NCBI GenBank assembly: GCA_029257695.1 | Contig: JARIAU010000062.1 | Location: 1-64,000, forward strand | Direction: 5' to 3' | Length of the DNA stretch: 64,000 nucleotides | From: Oscillospiraceae bacterium | GTDB taxonomy: Bacteria > Bacillota > Clostridia > Oscillospirales > Oscillospiraceae | In this document: positions 18,022 through 26,762 of the stretch, piece by piece | Layout of the letters: every line of letters starts with the position of its first letter | Position numbering within the stretch: the first letter of the stretch is position 1 | Position numbers and translations under genes: made by a program | The notes under the pieces: generated by a model | What the model was told of the DNA's origin: nothing | What the model saw: only the letters and a program-made list of their open reading frames with translations | Databases searched by the model: none

Positions 18022-19224
18022 TTATTCGTTGACAGCAACGACAACGCCGGAACCGACGGTACGGCCACCCTCACGGATAGCGAAACGCAGGCCGGGCTCG
18101 ATAGCGATAGGAGTGATCAGCTCGACGTCCATCTCGACGTTATCGCCAGGCATGCACATCTCGGTGCCCTCGGGCAGCTGGATGATGCCGGTCACGTCAG
18201 TGGTACGGAAGTAGAACTGAGGACGATAGTTGTTGAAGAAAGGAGTATGACGGCCGCCCTCTTCCTTCTTCAGGACGTACACCTGGCCGCGGAACTTGGT
18301 GTGGGGCTGGATGGAGCCGGGCTTGCACAGAACCTGACCGCGCTCGATGTCGGTCTTGTTGATGCCGCGCATCAGAGCACCGATGTTGTCGCCAGCCTCA
18401 GCGAAGTCCAGAACCTTGCGGAACATTTCCAGACCAGTGATAACGGTGGAGCGCTTCTCCTCCTGCAGACCGACGATCTCGACGGTATCGCCCATCTTGA
18501 CAACGCCACGCTCGACACGGCCGGTAGCAACGGTGCCACGACCGGTGATGGTGAAGACGTCCTCAACAGGCATCAGGAAGGGCAGGTCAGCCTTACGCTC
18601 GGGAGTCTTGATCCACTCGTCAACAGCAGCCATCAGCTCCTTGATGCAAGCATAGTCAGCAGCGTTGGGATCGTTGGACTCGCAGGTCAGGGCGTTCAGA
18701 GCGGAACCCTTGATGATGGGGGTCTCGTCGCCGGGGAAGCCATACTCGTCCAGAGTCTCGCGGACTTCCATCTCGACCAGCTCCAGCAGCTCCTCATCGT
18801 CAACCTGATCGCACTTGTTCAGGAAGACCAGGATGTAAGGAACGTTAACCTGGCGAGCCAGCAGCAGGTGCTCCTTGGTCTGAGCCATGGGGCCATCGGT
18901 AGCAGCGATAACCAGGATGCCGCCGTCCATCTGAGCAGCGCCGGTGATCATGTTCTTGATATAGTCGGCGTGGCCGGGGCAGTCAACGTGAGCATAGTGA
19001 CGGTTGTCGGTCTCATACTCAACGTGAGCGGTGTTGATGGTGATACCACGCTCGCGCTCCTCGGGAGCCTTATCGATGCTGGAGTAATCGGTGTAATCAG
19101 CATAACCCTGCAGACCCAGCCACTTGGTGATGGCGGCGGTCAGAGTGGTCTTGCCGTGGTCAACGTGGCCGATAGTGCCGATGTTGACATGGGGCTTAGT
19201 ACGCTCAAATTTTGCTTTAGCCAT
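18022..19224 (-). CDS. tuf: elongation factor Tu
   Basis: 400 residues. G1 is GHVDHGKT (19-26), and DCPGHADY and NKCDQVDD mark G3 and G4; domains II and III follow. It carries aminoacyl-tRNA to the ribosome with GTP. Last gene of the str operon, 131 bases after fusA, and that gap holds a good promoter of its own. Codon use is strongly biased, as expected for the most abundant protein. AGGAGGAT precedes the ATG. Confidence 0.99.
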   Translation of the reverse strand: MAKAKFERTKPHVNIGTIGHVDHGKTTLTAAITKWLGLQGYADYTDYSSIDKAPEERERGITINTAHVEYETDNRHYAHVDCPGHADYIKNMITGAAQMDGGILVIAATDGPMAQTKEHLLLARQVNVPYILVFLNKCDQVDDEELLELVEMEVRETLDEYGFPGDETPIIKGSALNALTCESNDPNAADYACIKELMAAVDEWIKTPERKADLPFLMPVEDVFTITGRGTVATGRVERGVVKMGDTVEIVGLQEEKRSTVITGLEMFRKVLDFAEAGDNIGALMRGINKTDIERGQVLCKPGSIQPHTKFRGQVYVLKKEEGGRHTPFFNNYRPQFYFRTTDVTGIIQLPEGTEMCMPGDNVEMDVELITPIAIEPGLRFAIREGGRTVGSGVVVAVNE

Positions 19225-19289
19225 TTTGAGTATCCTCCTTAAGATTAAATAACGGTATTAGGGAAAATATTCTGCATATTTACGCAGAC

Positions 19290-19318
19290 ATTGTACCCCA
19301 TCCGGCCGGAAAATGCAA
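19290..19318 (-). promoter_or_regulatory. internal promoter for tuf
   Basis: Minus strand: TTGCAT, a 17-base spacer, TACAAT, about 65 bases before the tuf ATG. The -35 box lies inside the fusA-tuf hairpin. This would let tuf be made in excess over fusA. Confidence 0.65.
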
Positions 19319-19332
19319 CAGCATTTTCCGGC
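19305..19332 (-). other. 12-bp hairpin between fusA and tuf
   Basis: GCCGGAAAATGC with a 4-base loop and perfect complement. No T-run follows on the minus strand. It may be an mRNA processing or partial termination site, and it overlaps the -35 box of the tuf promoter. Confidence 0.6.
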
Positions 19333-19355
19333 ATTTTAAGAACTTTTCGTTACGC

Positions 19356-21455
19356 TTAGCGGTTAGCGCGACCGGCAATGATCTTCTCAGCGATGGACTT
19401 GGGAATCTGGGTGTAGTGGCTGGGCTCCATGGTGTAGTTACCACGGCCCTGCGTCTTGGAGCGCAGGTCAGTAGCATAGCCAAACATCTCAGCCAGAGGC
19501 ACGAATGCATCGATCTGAATGGCGCCGTTACGATCCTCCTGACCGCGGATTTCACCACGGCGAGCAATCAGGTCACCCATGACATTGCCCATATATTCCT
19601 CAGGCACAGTCGCAGAAACCTTCATCATAGGCTCCAGCAACACAGGATTTGCCTTGCGGCAAGCTTCCTTGAATGCCATAGAACCAGCGATCTTAAAGGC
19701 CATTTCAGAGGAGTCAACCTCATGATAAGAACCATCGTACAGAGTGACCTTGACATCAACGACCTGATAGCCGGCCAAAACGCCAGCCTGCAGAGCACCC
19801 TGAATACCAGCATCGATTGCAGGAATATACTCCTTGGGAATGGAGCCGCCAACTGTAGCATTGACAAACTCGTAACCCTTGCCGGACTCGTTGGGCTCGA
19901 CAATGATCTTGACGTGACCGTACTGACCGGAACCGCCGGACTGGCGCTTGTACTTGGTGTCCTGATCAACCTTGGTGGTGATGGTTTCCTTGTAGGCAAC
20001 CTGGGGTGCACCAACGTTGGCTTCCACCTTGAACTCACGCAGCAGACGGTCGACGATGATCTGCAGATGCAGCTCGCCCATACCAGCAATGATGGTCTGG
20101 CCGGTCTCTTCGTCGGTGTAGGTCTTAAAGGTGGGGTCTTCCTCGGCCAGCTTCAGCAGAGCGACGGTCATCTTCTCCTGACCAGCCTTGGTCTTGGGCT
20201 CGATGGCGACGCGGATAACAGGCTCGGGGAACTCCATGGACTCCAGGATAATGGGAGCATTCTCGGCGCACAGGGTGTCACCAGTGGTGGTGTTCTTCAG
20301 ACCAACAGCAGCGGCGATATCACCGGCGTAGACGGTCTCCAGATCCTCACGATGGTTTGCATGCATCTGCAGCAGACGACCAAAGCGCTCCTTCTTGCCC
20401 TTGGTGGAGTTCAGGATGCTATCACCGGCATTGATGGAGCCGGAGTAGACGCGGAAGAAGGTCAGACGGCCAACAAAGGGGTCCGTCATGATCTTAAATG
20501 CCAGGGCGGAGAAGGGCTCGTCATCGCTGGCACGGCGTGCTTCCTCTTCATCGGTGTCGGGGTTGATACCCTTCATAGCTTCGATGTCAGTGGGAGCAGG
20601 CATGTAGTCAACGATGGCATCCAGCAGCTTCTGAACACCCTTATTACGATAAGAAGTACCGCAAACCACAGGCACACACAGGTTCTCGAGCGTACCCTTA
20701 CGCAGAGCGGCGCGGATCATATCGGTGGGAACTTCCTCTTCCTCCAGGACCAGCATCATGATCTCTTCGTCGATGTCTGCCAGGGAGTCCAGCATCTTGG
20801 TGCGGTACTCCTGAGCCTGCTCCAGCATGTCTTCGGGGATCTCCTCGACACGCATATCCTTGCCCATCTCATCATAGTAGATGTCGGCCTTCATCTCGAC
20901 CAGGTCGATGATACCACGGAAGGTATCCTCAGCACCGATGGGGAGCTGGATCGGAACAGCATTGGCCTTCAGACGCTCAGCGATCATATCCAGAACATGG
21001 TAGAAGTTGGCACCCAGGATGTCCATCTTGTTGACATAGATCATACGGGGCACCTTGTAGTTATCAGCCTGACGCCAAACGGTCTCAGACTGAGGCTCGA
21101 CGCCGCCCTTGGCGCACATGACGGTCACAGAGCCGTCCAGCACGCGCAGGGAACGCTCGACCTCGACGGTGAAGTCGACATGGCCGGGAGTGTCGATGAT
21201 GTTGATTCGATGAGAATCGAACTGCTTCTCGGAGCCAGACCAGAAGCAAGTGGTAGCAGCGGAAGTGATGGTAATACCACGCTCCTGCTCCTGTGCCATC
21301 CAGTCCATGGTGGCGGAACCGTCGTGGGTTTCACCGACCTTGTGGTTGACACCGGTGTAATACAGGATACGCTCAGTAGTGGTCGTCTTACCAGCATCGA
21401 TGTGAGCCATGATACCGATATTTCTGGTTCTGTCCAGACTAACTTTTCTAGCCAT
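19356..21455 (-). CDS. fusA: elongation factor G
   Basis: 699 residues, the normal length. G1 is AHIDAGKT (17-24), with DTPGHVDF and NKMD following; domains II-V then run to a normal C terminus. It catalyses GTP-driven translocation on the ribosome. Located 21 bases after rpsG in the conserved str operon. AGAGGAGAT precedes the ATG. Confidence 0.99.
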   Translation of the reverse strand: MARKVSLDRTRNIGIMAHIDAGKTTTTERILYYTGVNHKVGETHDGSATMDWMAQEQERGITITSAATTCFWSGSEKQFDSHRINIIDTPGHVDFTVEVERSLRVLDGSVTVMCAKGGVEPQSETVWRQADNYKVPRMIYVNKMDILGANFYHVLDMIAERLKANAVPIQLPIGAEDTFRGIIDLVEMKADIYYDEMGKDMRVEEIPEDMLEQAQEYRTKMLDSLADIDEEIMMLVLEEEEVPTDMIRAALRKGTLENLCVPVVCGTSYRNKGVQKLLDAIVDYMPAPTDIEAMKGINPDTDEEEARRASDDEPFSALAFKIMTDPFVGRLTFFRVYSGSINAGDSILNSTKGKKERFGRLLQMHANHREDLETVYAGDIAAAVGLKNTTTGDTLCAENAPIILESMEFPEPVIRVAIEPKTKAGQEKMTVALLKLAEEDPTFKTYTDEETGQTIIAGMGELHLQIIVDRLLREFKVEANVGAPQVAYKETITTKVDQDTKYKRQSGGSGQYGHVKIIVEPNESGKGYEFVNATVGGSIPKEYIPAIDAGIQGALQAGVLAGYQVVDVKVTLYDGSYHEVDSSEMAFKIAGSMAFKEACRKANPVLLEPMMKVSATVPEEYMGNVMGDLIARRGEIRGQEDRNGAIQIDAFVPLAEMFGYATDLRSKTQGRGNYTMEPSHYTQIPKSIAEKIIAGRANR

Positions 21456-21476
21456 AAATCAGTATCTCCTCTACTA

Positions 21477-21947
21477 TTACCAGCGATAATGGGCAAATGC
21501 CTTGTTGGCTTCGGCCATCTTGTGGGTATCTTCACGCTTCTTCACGGAGTTACCAGTGTTGTTGGCAGCATCCATGATCTCGCCGGCCAGACGGTCGGCC
21601 ATGTTCTTCTCGCTACGGCTGCGAGAATAAGCAGTCAGCCAGCGCAGAGCGAGCGTCTGGCGACGAGCGGGACGAACTTCCATGGGGACCTGATAGGTGG
21701 CACCGCCGACACGGCGAGCCTTGATCTCCAGAGAAGGCATAATATTTTCCATAGCGGCTTCGAAAACCTCCATGGGTTCTTTTCCGGTCTTTTCCTTGAT
21801 GGTATCGAACGCATCATAGACAACCTTCTGGGCAACACCCTTCTTGCCGTCGAGCATGATGCTGTTGACCAGCTTAGTCACCAGGATGGAACTGTAAATA
21901 GGATCGGGCAGAACTTCCCGCTTGGGTACATTTCCTCTTCTGGGCAC
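21477..21947 (-). CDS. rpsG: 30S ribosomal protein S7
   Basis: 156 residues, exactly the usual length, if started at the GTG before CCCAGAAGAGG (protein [16 protein letters not shown]). AAGGAGG lies 8 bases upstream of this GTG. The ATG at 21965 overlaps that ribosome site and would add six unusual residues, so I reject it. S7 is a primary binder of the 16S 3' major domain. Located between rpsL and fusA. Confidence 0.97.
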   Translation of the reverse strand: MPRRGNVPKREVLPDPIYSSILVTKLVNSIMLDGKKGVAQKVVYDAFDTIKEKTGKEPMEVFEAAMENIMPSLEIKARRVGGATYQVPMEVRPARRQTLALRWLTAYSRSRSEKNMADRLAGEIMDAANNTGNSVKKREDTHKMAEANKAFAHYRW

Positions 21948-22090
21948 TTTGCTTCCCTCCTTCATTTAAAATGACTTCATAGGTACTCGAATGCATTATT
22001 TCAGCACCCGTACATGGCGGACAGTTCCTTGTGAACTTGTCCGGTGCCTGCCGAGAGGTCTACCCATATATTATATGAATAAACTCTAGG

Positions 22091-22108
22091 CAAGGCTTTC
22101 GCCTTGCG
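22091..22108. other. 7-bp tetraloop hairpin in the rpsL-rpsG gap
   Basis: On the minus strand GCAAGGC-GAAA-GCCTTGC, a GNRA tetraloop hairpin 41 bases after the rpsL stop. No T-run follows. It could be a processing site or an S7 feedback element; the role is unknown. Confidence 0.45.
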
Positions 22109-22148
22109 CATGAGCGCAATGCAACTTTTGTGTAGACGCAGTAAGAAA

Positions 22149-22571
22149 TTACTTCTTGCCGGCCTTCGGACGCTTGGCACCGTACTTGGAGCGAGCCTGC
22201 ATACGACCGTTGACGCCCTGGGTATCCAGAGTGCCGCGGATGATGTGGTAACGCACACCGGGAAGGTCCTTAACACGGCCGCCACGGATCATGACGACAG
22301 AGTGCTCCTGCAGGTTATGGCCGACACCGGGAATGTAAGCGGTGACTTCATAACCGTTGGACAGACGAACACGAGCGATCTTACGCAGAGCAGAGTTGGG
22401 CTTCTTAGGAGTAGAAGTACGGACTGCAGTGCAGACGCCACGCTTCTGAGGAGAAGGAGCATCAGTCTCCTTATTCTTCAGGGTGTTCTTGGTCTTCTGA
22501 AGGGCAGGGGAGTTGGACTTGGTGACAGAGGTCTTTCTTCCGCTACGCACCAGCTGGTTAAAAGTAGGCAT
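22149..22571 (-). CDS. rpsL: 30S ribosomal protein S12
   Basis: 140 residues. The decoding-site loops are [11 protein letters not shown] and [10 protein letters not shown]. The Asp in the latter loop is the residue that RimO (41767-43107 in this window) methylthiolates. The lysines in these loops are the sites of streptomycin-resistance mutations; the wild-type lysines are present. Start ATG with GGAGGAACT upstream. It lies 78 bases after the YbxF gene. Confidence 0.99.
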   Translation of the reverse strand: MPTFNQLVRSGRKTSVTKSNSPALQKTKNTLKNKETDAPSPQKRGVCTAVRTSTPKKPNSALRKIARVRLSNGYEVTAYIPGVGHNLQEHSVVMIRGGRVKDLPGVRYHIIRGTLDTQGVNGRMQARSKYGAKRPKAGKK

Positions 22572-22649
22572 TGAACAGTTCCTCCTTTCTTGGATGGATC
22601 GAAATATATTTTAACAAATATTCTGAACGAATATTCGCTAAAAACAAAA

Positions 22650-22904
22650 TTATTCTGCCAAAATGGCAGCAACAGCACAACCGAGCGCAATCCCACAGGC
22701 AGCGCCCAAGTCTTTCATATGCGGGACGGTCTCCACCGTGACACGAAGTGCTTGACACAACTCCATGATTGGATCCGTCACCTGAGGATCGGCATCCAAG
22801 GCCAAAAACACCAGCCGTGCTTCCCCACGCTGGACTGCCTTTCGTGACTGTTTGACTCCGACCACTTTATGTTCCGTTTCCAGTTGGGTGAGCAAACAAT
22901 TCAC
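22650..22904 (-). CDS. ybxF: ribosomal L7Ae-like protein YbxF
   Basis: 84 residues from a GTG (protein MNCLLTQLETEHKVVG) with AAGGAAGGA just upstream. A longer ATG-started reading (to 22976) would run over the P1 promoter, so it is rejected. The L7Ae/L30e fold is seen in VGVKQSRKAVQRGEARLVFLALDAD. B. subtilis YbxF is 82 residues, binds kink-turn RNA and sits in the same place before rpsL. Here rpoB and rpoC, which normally precede it, are absent upstream. Confidence 0.9.
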   Translation of the reverse strand: MNCLLTQLETEHKVVGVKQSRKAVQRGEARLVFLALDADPQVTDPIMELCQALRVTVETVPHMKDLGAACGIALGCAVAAILAE

Positions 22905-22955
22905 CGTTCCTTCCTTAAAAGAGCGCAAAATACGCCCATACCAGTACAAGTACGC

Positions 22956-22984
22956 ATTATAGCACAGGCCTATCACTCCGTCAA
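22956..22984 (-). promoter_or_regulatory. P1 promoter of the str operon
   Basis: Minus strand: TTGACG, 17 bases, TATAAT, a near-consensus sigma-A promoter about 50 bases before the YbxF GTG. Confidence 0.88.
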
Positions 22985-23055
22985 GGATATTTCACAAGAA
23001 AACGAAACTTTTTCTTCTTTTTGATTGTTTCGCGCTTCTCGCCTTATACACCTCT

Positions 23056-23084
23056 ATTTTAGTGCTTTTTCCTTGCTGCGTCAA
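23056..23084 (-). promoter_or_regulatory. P2 promoter of the str operon
   Basis: Minus strand: TTGACG, 17 bases, TAAAAT, exactly 100 bases upstream of P1 with the same -35 box. Tandem strong promoters fit growth-rate control of translation genes. Confidence 0.7.
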
Positions 23085-23111
23085 GGAGTTCTCCTCCTTA
23101 GAAAAGACAAA

Positions 23112-23139
23112 AAAGGCACTGTCCGAAGACAGTGCCTTT
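23112..23139 (-). terminator. terminator of the perR-rbr-TSCPD operon
   Basis: A 12-bp stem (AAAGGCACTGTC with its complement) and a CGAA loop, 7 bases after the TSCPD stop, with T-rich sequence on the minus strand. It isolates this operon from the str promoters. Confidence 0.92.
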
Positions 23140-23146
23140 GTTACTT

Positions 23147-23395
23147 TTACCCTTTGTAGGTTTTCAGCGCTTGCGCCAACTGATCCGGGCAAGAGGTATT
23201 CTTCATACCGCAGCGGATTCCTTCCATTCGGGAGATCGCCTCATCCACAGGCATTCCTTGGATCAGGCTGGAAATTCCCTGCAGATTGCCGCTGCAGCCG
23301 CCGGTGACACGGCAATTCTGAATGACACCTTGCTCCACATCAATTTCCATGTGCCGAGCACAAACACCTTTCGGCTGATACTGAATGGTTTCCAT
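23147..23395 (-). CDS. TIGR03905-type TSCPD domain protein
   Basis: 82 residues. The C-terminal TSCPDQLA and the Cys residues in VTGGCSGN and IRCGMKN identify the small stand-alone TSCPD family found in anaerobes. TSCPD domains also occur at the C terminus of vitamin-B12-dependent ribonucleotide reductases and probably bind metal. It starts 2 bases after the rubrerythrin stop, so it is translated from the same mRNA. Function is unknown; the context suggests redox or metal handling. Confidence 0.85.
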   Translation of the reverse strand: METIQYQPKGVCARHMEIDVEQGVIQNCRVTGGCSGNLQGISSLIQGMPVDEAISRMEGIRCGMKNTSCPDQLAQALKTYKG

Positions 23396-23397
23396 GC

Positions 23398-23934
23398 TTA
23401 GTAGTTCACCTTTTTGCGCTCAAAGTAAGCCTGGGGGTGGGCACAAACAGGGCAAACCTGGGGAGCTTCCTTGCCCACATGGATGTGTCCGCAGTTACGG
23501 CAGACCCAAACGGTGTTATCGTCATCCGTCTTAAAGACCAAATCGCCTTCCACATTGGCCAGCAGGGCCAGATAGCGCTCCTCATGCTCCTTCTCAATGG
23601 CTGCAACTGCGTCAAAGAGATAAGCCAGACGAGTGAAACCCTCTTCCCGGGCGGTTTCTGCCATCTGAGGATACATGGAGGTCCACTCCTCATGCTCTCC
23701 TTCTGCTGCAGAACGCAGGTTGGACACGGTATCGGAGATGCCGCCCAGTTCCTTGAACCAAATCTTGGCATGCTCCTTCTCATTGTTTGCCGTCTCTTCA
23801 AAAATAGAAGCGATCTGCTGATAGCCTGCCTTCTTTGCGGCAGAAGCAAAATAAGTGTACTTGTTGCGTGCCTGCGATTCGCCGGCAAAGGCTGCCCACA
23901 GGTTTGCTTCCGTCTTAGAACCCTTCAATTCCAT
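23398..23934 (-). CDS. rbr: rubrerythrin
   Basis: 178 residues. The N-terminal four-helix di-iron domain carries the expected Glu/His pattern ([33 protein letters not shown]). The C-terminal rubredoxin-like domain has CRNCG and CPVCA holding one iron. It reduces hydrogen peroxide in the cytoplasm of anaerobes, with electrons from rubredoxin or NAD(P)H oxidoreductases. It lies 36 bases after the Fur-family gene in one operon. AAGGAGAT precedes the ATG. Confidence 0.96.
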   Translation of the reverse strand: MELKGSKTEANLWAAFAGESQARNKYTYFASAAKKAGYQQIASIFEETANNEKEHAKIWFKELGGISDTVSNLRSAAEGEHEEWTSMYPQMAETAREEGFTRLAYLFDAVAAIEKEHEERYLALLANVEGDLVFKTDDDNTVWVCRNCGHIHVGKEAPQVCPVCAHPQAYFERKKVNY

Positions 23935-23970
23935 ACCATAATCTCCTTTTCCTTTTTTGTGTTTATCTCA

Positions 23971-24381
23971 TCACGCCGTTGTGATGCAACACTCCATTTC
24001 CTTCATGCTGCACTCCTGACACATGCCGTAAAACAAACGGCTTTCCCGATACAGCATGCCGCCGATCTGTCCGCACAGTTCCCTTGCTTCTTCCTCGCTG
24101 GAGGACGGCAGGGGCACATCAAACACTTGTCCGCATTGCTCACAGCAGAAATGTGCGTGTGCAGTGGTGTCCGCATCAAAGCGTTCCACCGGGAAGGGCA
24201 TCCGCACGATCAGACCAGCCTCCGACATCTGGTTCAGATTTCGATACACCGTTCCCAAGCTAAGTTTGGGATGATCCGGCTTAAGCGCCTGATATACCAT
24301 TTCCGCTGTCGGATGGGTCTTTGTAGACTGCAGACAATTATAAATCAGCTCACGCTGGCGGGAGTAACGCTTCCGCTCCAT
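23971..24381 (-). CDS. perR: Fur-family peroxide regulator (PerR-like)
   Basis: 136 residues. The winged helix (SLGTVYRNLNQMSEAGLI) is typical of Fur, PerR and Zur. Two CxxC pairs (CEQCG, CQECS) would hold the structural zinc, and HAHF plus Asp/Glu residues give the regulatory metal site. The rubrerythrin context favours PerR, a ferrous-iron repressor inactivated by peroxide. A Fur-type palindrome lies in its own leader, implying autoregulation. Assignment as PerR rather than Fur rests on neighbours. Confidence 0.85.
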   Translation of the reverse strand: MERKRYSRQRELIYNCLQSTKTHPTAEMVYQALKPDHPKLSLGTVYRNLNQMSEAGLIVRMPFPVERFDADTTAHAHFCCEQCGQVFDVPLPSSSEEEARELCGQIGGMLYRESRLFYGMCQECSMKEMECCITTA

Positions 24382-24408
24382 GGGCTACACTCCTTTGTTT
24401 GTCATTTA

Positions 24409-24426
24409 ATTATCAATAATGATAAT
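24409..24426. promoter_or_regulatory. Fur/PerR-type operator before perR
   Basis: Perfect inverted repeat ATTATCA-ATAA-TGATAAT, close to the Fur/PerR box style. It sits just downstream of the predicted transcription start, where a bound repressor would block elongation. Confidence 0.75.
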
Positions 24427-24442
24427 CTTTCCTACTATCTGT

Positions 24443-24471
24443 ATTCTATCAGAGCGTACACCACTTTGCAA
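24443..24471 (-). promoter_or_regulatory. promoter of the perR-rbr-TSCPD operon
   Basis: Minus strand: TTGCAA, 17 bases, TAGAAT. Its start point would fall near 24436, immediately before the operator palindrome. Confidence 0.7.
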
Positions 24472-24575
24472 GGGCTTTTCCATTTTTTTGCCAGTGCTGT
24501 TTTGTTTTTTTGTCTGCATTCTCCATATACTAGTTTTATCCGTTCTACAGGAACGGCACAAGGGAGGTTTTTTCT

Positions 24576-25046
24576 TTGATCAAGCCAAAAACACAGATCT
24601 TCGGTCTTTTTCTGCTGTGTCTGGTCACCATTCTGACTTCCTGCGGTCCCAATCCGTCCGCCGACCGAGCCACACCCAGCTATTCCAGCGACAGCGGTGC
24701 GCCAGCCCAGGAAATCCCCTCGGATTCCAAAGAAGATTCCATGTGGGATTCCACGGAAGAAGCCCGAGACGAAGCAGAAGATGCCGGTGATCGAATCGCA
24801 GAACATGCGGAAGAAACCGTGGACGACGCAAGACACAGTGCCATGGATGCCGCCGACAACGCCAAACGCAAAGCCGACCACGCAAAAGAGGATGTGAAGG
24901 ATGCGGTTGAGGATGCCCAACGGATGGCCGAGGACGCAGTGGATCAAGCTCGTCACCGTGCATCCTCTGCCGCCAGCGAAAGCCAACACGATATGACCAC
25001 CACACCTACCTCGGCACCCAAGTACAGCGGCCAGCCTATCCCGTAA
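24576..25046 (+). CDS. LEA-like helical lipoprotein
   Basis: 156 residues from a TTG with AAGGGAGG upstream. The signal ends at LTSC, giving a lipid-anchored protein. Residues about 60-135 are an unbroken Ala/Asp/Glu/Lys/Arg run with repeated blocks such as AEDAGDRIAEHAEE and AKEDVKDAVEDAQ, like the 11-residue amphipathic helices of LEA or apolipoprotein-type proteins. A Pro/Thr/Ser tail follows. It could coat membrane or stabilise the envelope under stress. Not a family I can name. Monocistronic, between terminators. Confidence 0.85.
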   Translation: MIKPKTQIFGLFLLCLVTILTSCGPNPSADRATPSYSSDSGAPAQEIPSDSKEDSMWDSTEEARDEAEDAGDRIAEHAEETVDDARHSAMDAADNAKRKADHAKEDVKDAVEDAQRMAEDAVDQARHRASSAASESQHDMTTTPTSAPKYSGQPIP

Positions 25047-25064
25047 TCGCTTGGAATCAAGGAA

Positions 25065-25095
25065 CAAAAGAGAGGGGTTCTTCCCCTCTCTTTTG
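25065..25095. terminator. bidirectional terminator between the LEA-like gene and mazF
   Basis: A 13-bp stem (CAAAAGAGAGGGG with its complement) and a 5-base loop, T-rich on both sides; serves two convergent genes. Confidence 0.9.
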
Positions 25096-25097
25096 CA

Positions 25098-25475
25098 TTA
25101 CACTTCTTTTTCTCTGCCCACCAGACCAAAACTCACCGCAATGGCCCGATCGACTTCGTCCATCCGTGCGCTATCCAATCGTCCCATGTGCTCCCGCAGC
25201 CGGCGTTTATCCAGCGTTCGGATCTGCTCCAAAAGGATCACTGAATCTCGGGTGAGTCCGCAATGATCGCCCACCAATTCAATATGGGTCGGCAGCTTTG
25301 CCTTGTTCATCTGGGATGTAATCGCTGCTGCAATCACCGTCGGGCTGTGTCGGTTGCCCATGTTGTTCTGGATGATCAATACCGGACGAATCCCACCCTG
25401 CTCGCTGCCCACAACCGGGCTCAGGTCGGCATAATAAATATCTCCTCGTCTGACAATGTGCTCCACTTTACTCAC
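25098..25475 (-). CDS. ndoA: MazF/NdoA-type endoribonuclease
   Basis: Up to 125 residues. [20 protein letters not shown] and RPVLIIQNN are the PemK/MazF core, and the protein closely resembles B. subtilis NdoA, an ACA/UACAU-type mRNA interferase. The start is unclear: the first GTG (25475) lies only one base after GGAG, while the GTG three codons later (25466) has better spacing. In B. subtilis the order is alr-ndoAI-ndoA. Here the 161 bases between alr and mazF hold no antitoxin-sized frame. Confidence 0.88.
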   Translation of the reverse strand: MSKVEHIVRRGDIYYADLSPVVGSEQGGIRPVLIIQNNMGNRHSPTVIAAAITSQMNKAKLPTHIELVGDHCGLTRDSVILLEQIRTLDKRRLREHMGRLDSARMDEVDRAIAVSFGLVGREKEV

Positions 25476-25636
25476 ACTCCGTGGTCAAAGTAGCCCAGGC
25501 AGTGTTATGTACCCGGGTCACTTTCATTTTCCCCCGGGGCGCTCCTCTTTATACCGAATCAAACCTTTGAGTGCGCCTTTTCCCCCGACACTTTCGTCTC
25601 CCATATCAGCTTATGCGACAAAGCCGTGTCCAGTTC

Positions 25637-26758
25637 TCAGTGCAGATAAATCCGAGGCACCCGAGGAGCCACTGCACACATCAGTTCGTACGTGATGGTG
25701 CCTGCCGTTTCCGCCAAGTCGTCCAACGGCACACCGTCACCAAAGACCGTAACCACATCTCCGATCTGTACTTGCGTCACATCCGTCACATCCAGCATGC
25801 ACATATCCATACAAATGCGACCAATTTGCGGGACCCGCTGTCCGCAGACCAGCATTTCCATCCGGTTGCTCAGGCAGCGGTGCAGACCATCGGCATAACC
25901 CACCGGAACCACCGCCACAACGCTGTCCCGCTCCAGAGTATAGGTGCGCCCATAGCTGATGCAAGTCCCCTTCGGCATATGCTTCAAGGAAACAATGCGG
26001 CTTTTCAGTTCCATCACCGGCTGCAAGTCAATCTTTCCCACCGTTGAGCGGTCCGGATGCAGACCGTACAGCGGAATACCCGGCCGAATCATATCCAAAT
26101 GTGCTTCAGGATAATGGATGGTGGCAGCACCGGCACAACAATGGCGGATTTTGAAGGTAATCCCCCTGTGTTCCAGCTCTTCCAAAATCGTGCGGAACCG
26201 CCGGATCTGCATCCGAGAATATTCCGGACAGGTATCCGCATCCGCAAAGTGCATGAAGATCCCCTCGCAGTCCAAGCCCGGCTGACGATACATCTCCTCC
26301 AACACATCCACACCATTCTCTGCCGACTGTTCATTGCACAGAATGCCCAGTCGGGACATTCCCGTATCCACCTTCAGATGGCAGCGCAGCTGTTTCCCCA
26401 TGCCGACCGCTTGACGAGAGAATTCCTCTGCCATCCGAGGCTCATAGACCGCTTGGGTCACCTCCAGCAGAATCAATTCCTCCGTGTACACCGGGTCCGT
26501 GTTTCCCAAAATCAAGATCGGGGCATGAATGCCGTTGGCACGAAGCTGTCTGGCTTCATCCAGACAAGCCACGGCCAAATAGTCCGCCCCCAGTTCTTCC
26601 AATTTAGCAGCCACAGCCACGGCTCCGTGGCCGTATCCGTTGGCCTTCACCAAACCGGTAAACTTGCTCTCCGGTGCCAGGGCACGCAGTGCATGATAGT
26701 TTGCCTCCAAGCGATCCATGTGGATCTCCGCCCAAGTTCTCTTTTGCAGATTGTTCAT
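25637..26758 (-). CDS. alr: alanine racemase
   Basis: 373 residues. The PLP lysine is K38 in VKANGYGHG, and the catalytic tyrosine lies in ISYGRTYTL near residue 265. It interconverts L- and D-alanine for peptidoglycan. It begins 4 bases after a GerS/YdcC-like lipoprotein gene, an order shared with B. subtilis ydcC-alr and C. difficile gerS-alr2. The position therefore suits either vegetative or spore-associated racemase. Confidence 0.96.
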   Translation of the reverse strand: MNNLQKRTWAEIHMDRLEANYHALRALAPESKFTGLVKANGYGHGAVAVAAKLEELGADYLAVACLDEARQLRANGIHAPILILGNTDPVYTEELILLEVTQAVYEPRMAEEFSRQAVGMGKQLRCHLKVDTGMSRLGILCNEQSAENGVDVLEEMYRQPGLDCEGIFMHFADADTCPEYSRMQIRRFRTILEELEHRGITFKIRHCCAGAATIHYPEAHLDMIRPGIPLYGLHPDRSTVGKIDLQPVMELKSRIVSLKHMPKGTCISYGRTYTLERDSVVAVVPVGYADGLHRCLSNRMEMLVCGQRVPQIGRICMDMCMLDVTDVTQVQIGDVVTVFGDGVPLDDLAETAGTITYELMCAVAPRVPRIYLH

Positions 26759-26762
26759 TTCA

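Noticed and set aside
19416..21974. An 852-codon open frame on the + strand opposite fusA and rpsG
   Set aside because: It is antisense to two certain genes with strongly biased codon use, which often leaves the opposite frame open. The protein has no recognisable domain and no ribosome site supports it.
22905..22976. Longer YbxF start at 22976
   Set aside because: It would place the coding start inside the P1 -10 box and add 24 residues absent from the family; the GTG at 22904 has a good ribosome site.
22992..23192. Short minus frame between the TSCPD gene and ybxF
   Set aside because: It covers the TSCPD terminator and the P2 promoter and has no ribosome site.
24435..25067. A 210-codon Gly/Phe/Cys-rich frame opposite the LEA-like gene
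   Set aside because: The + strand frame has a lipobox, ribosome site and terminator; the antisense frame has none and is a composition shadow.
25476..25560. GC-rich CCCGGG/CCCCGGGG pairing upstream of mazF
   Set aside because: The pairing is short and interrupted, with no T-run; too weak to call a terminator or regulatory hairpin.
25476..25636. Search for an antitoxin gene between alr and mazF
   Set aside because: Neither strand has a frame of antitoxin size with a start and ribosome site in the 161 bases.
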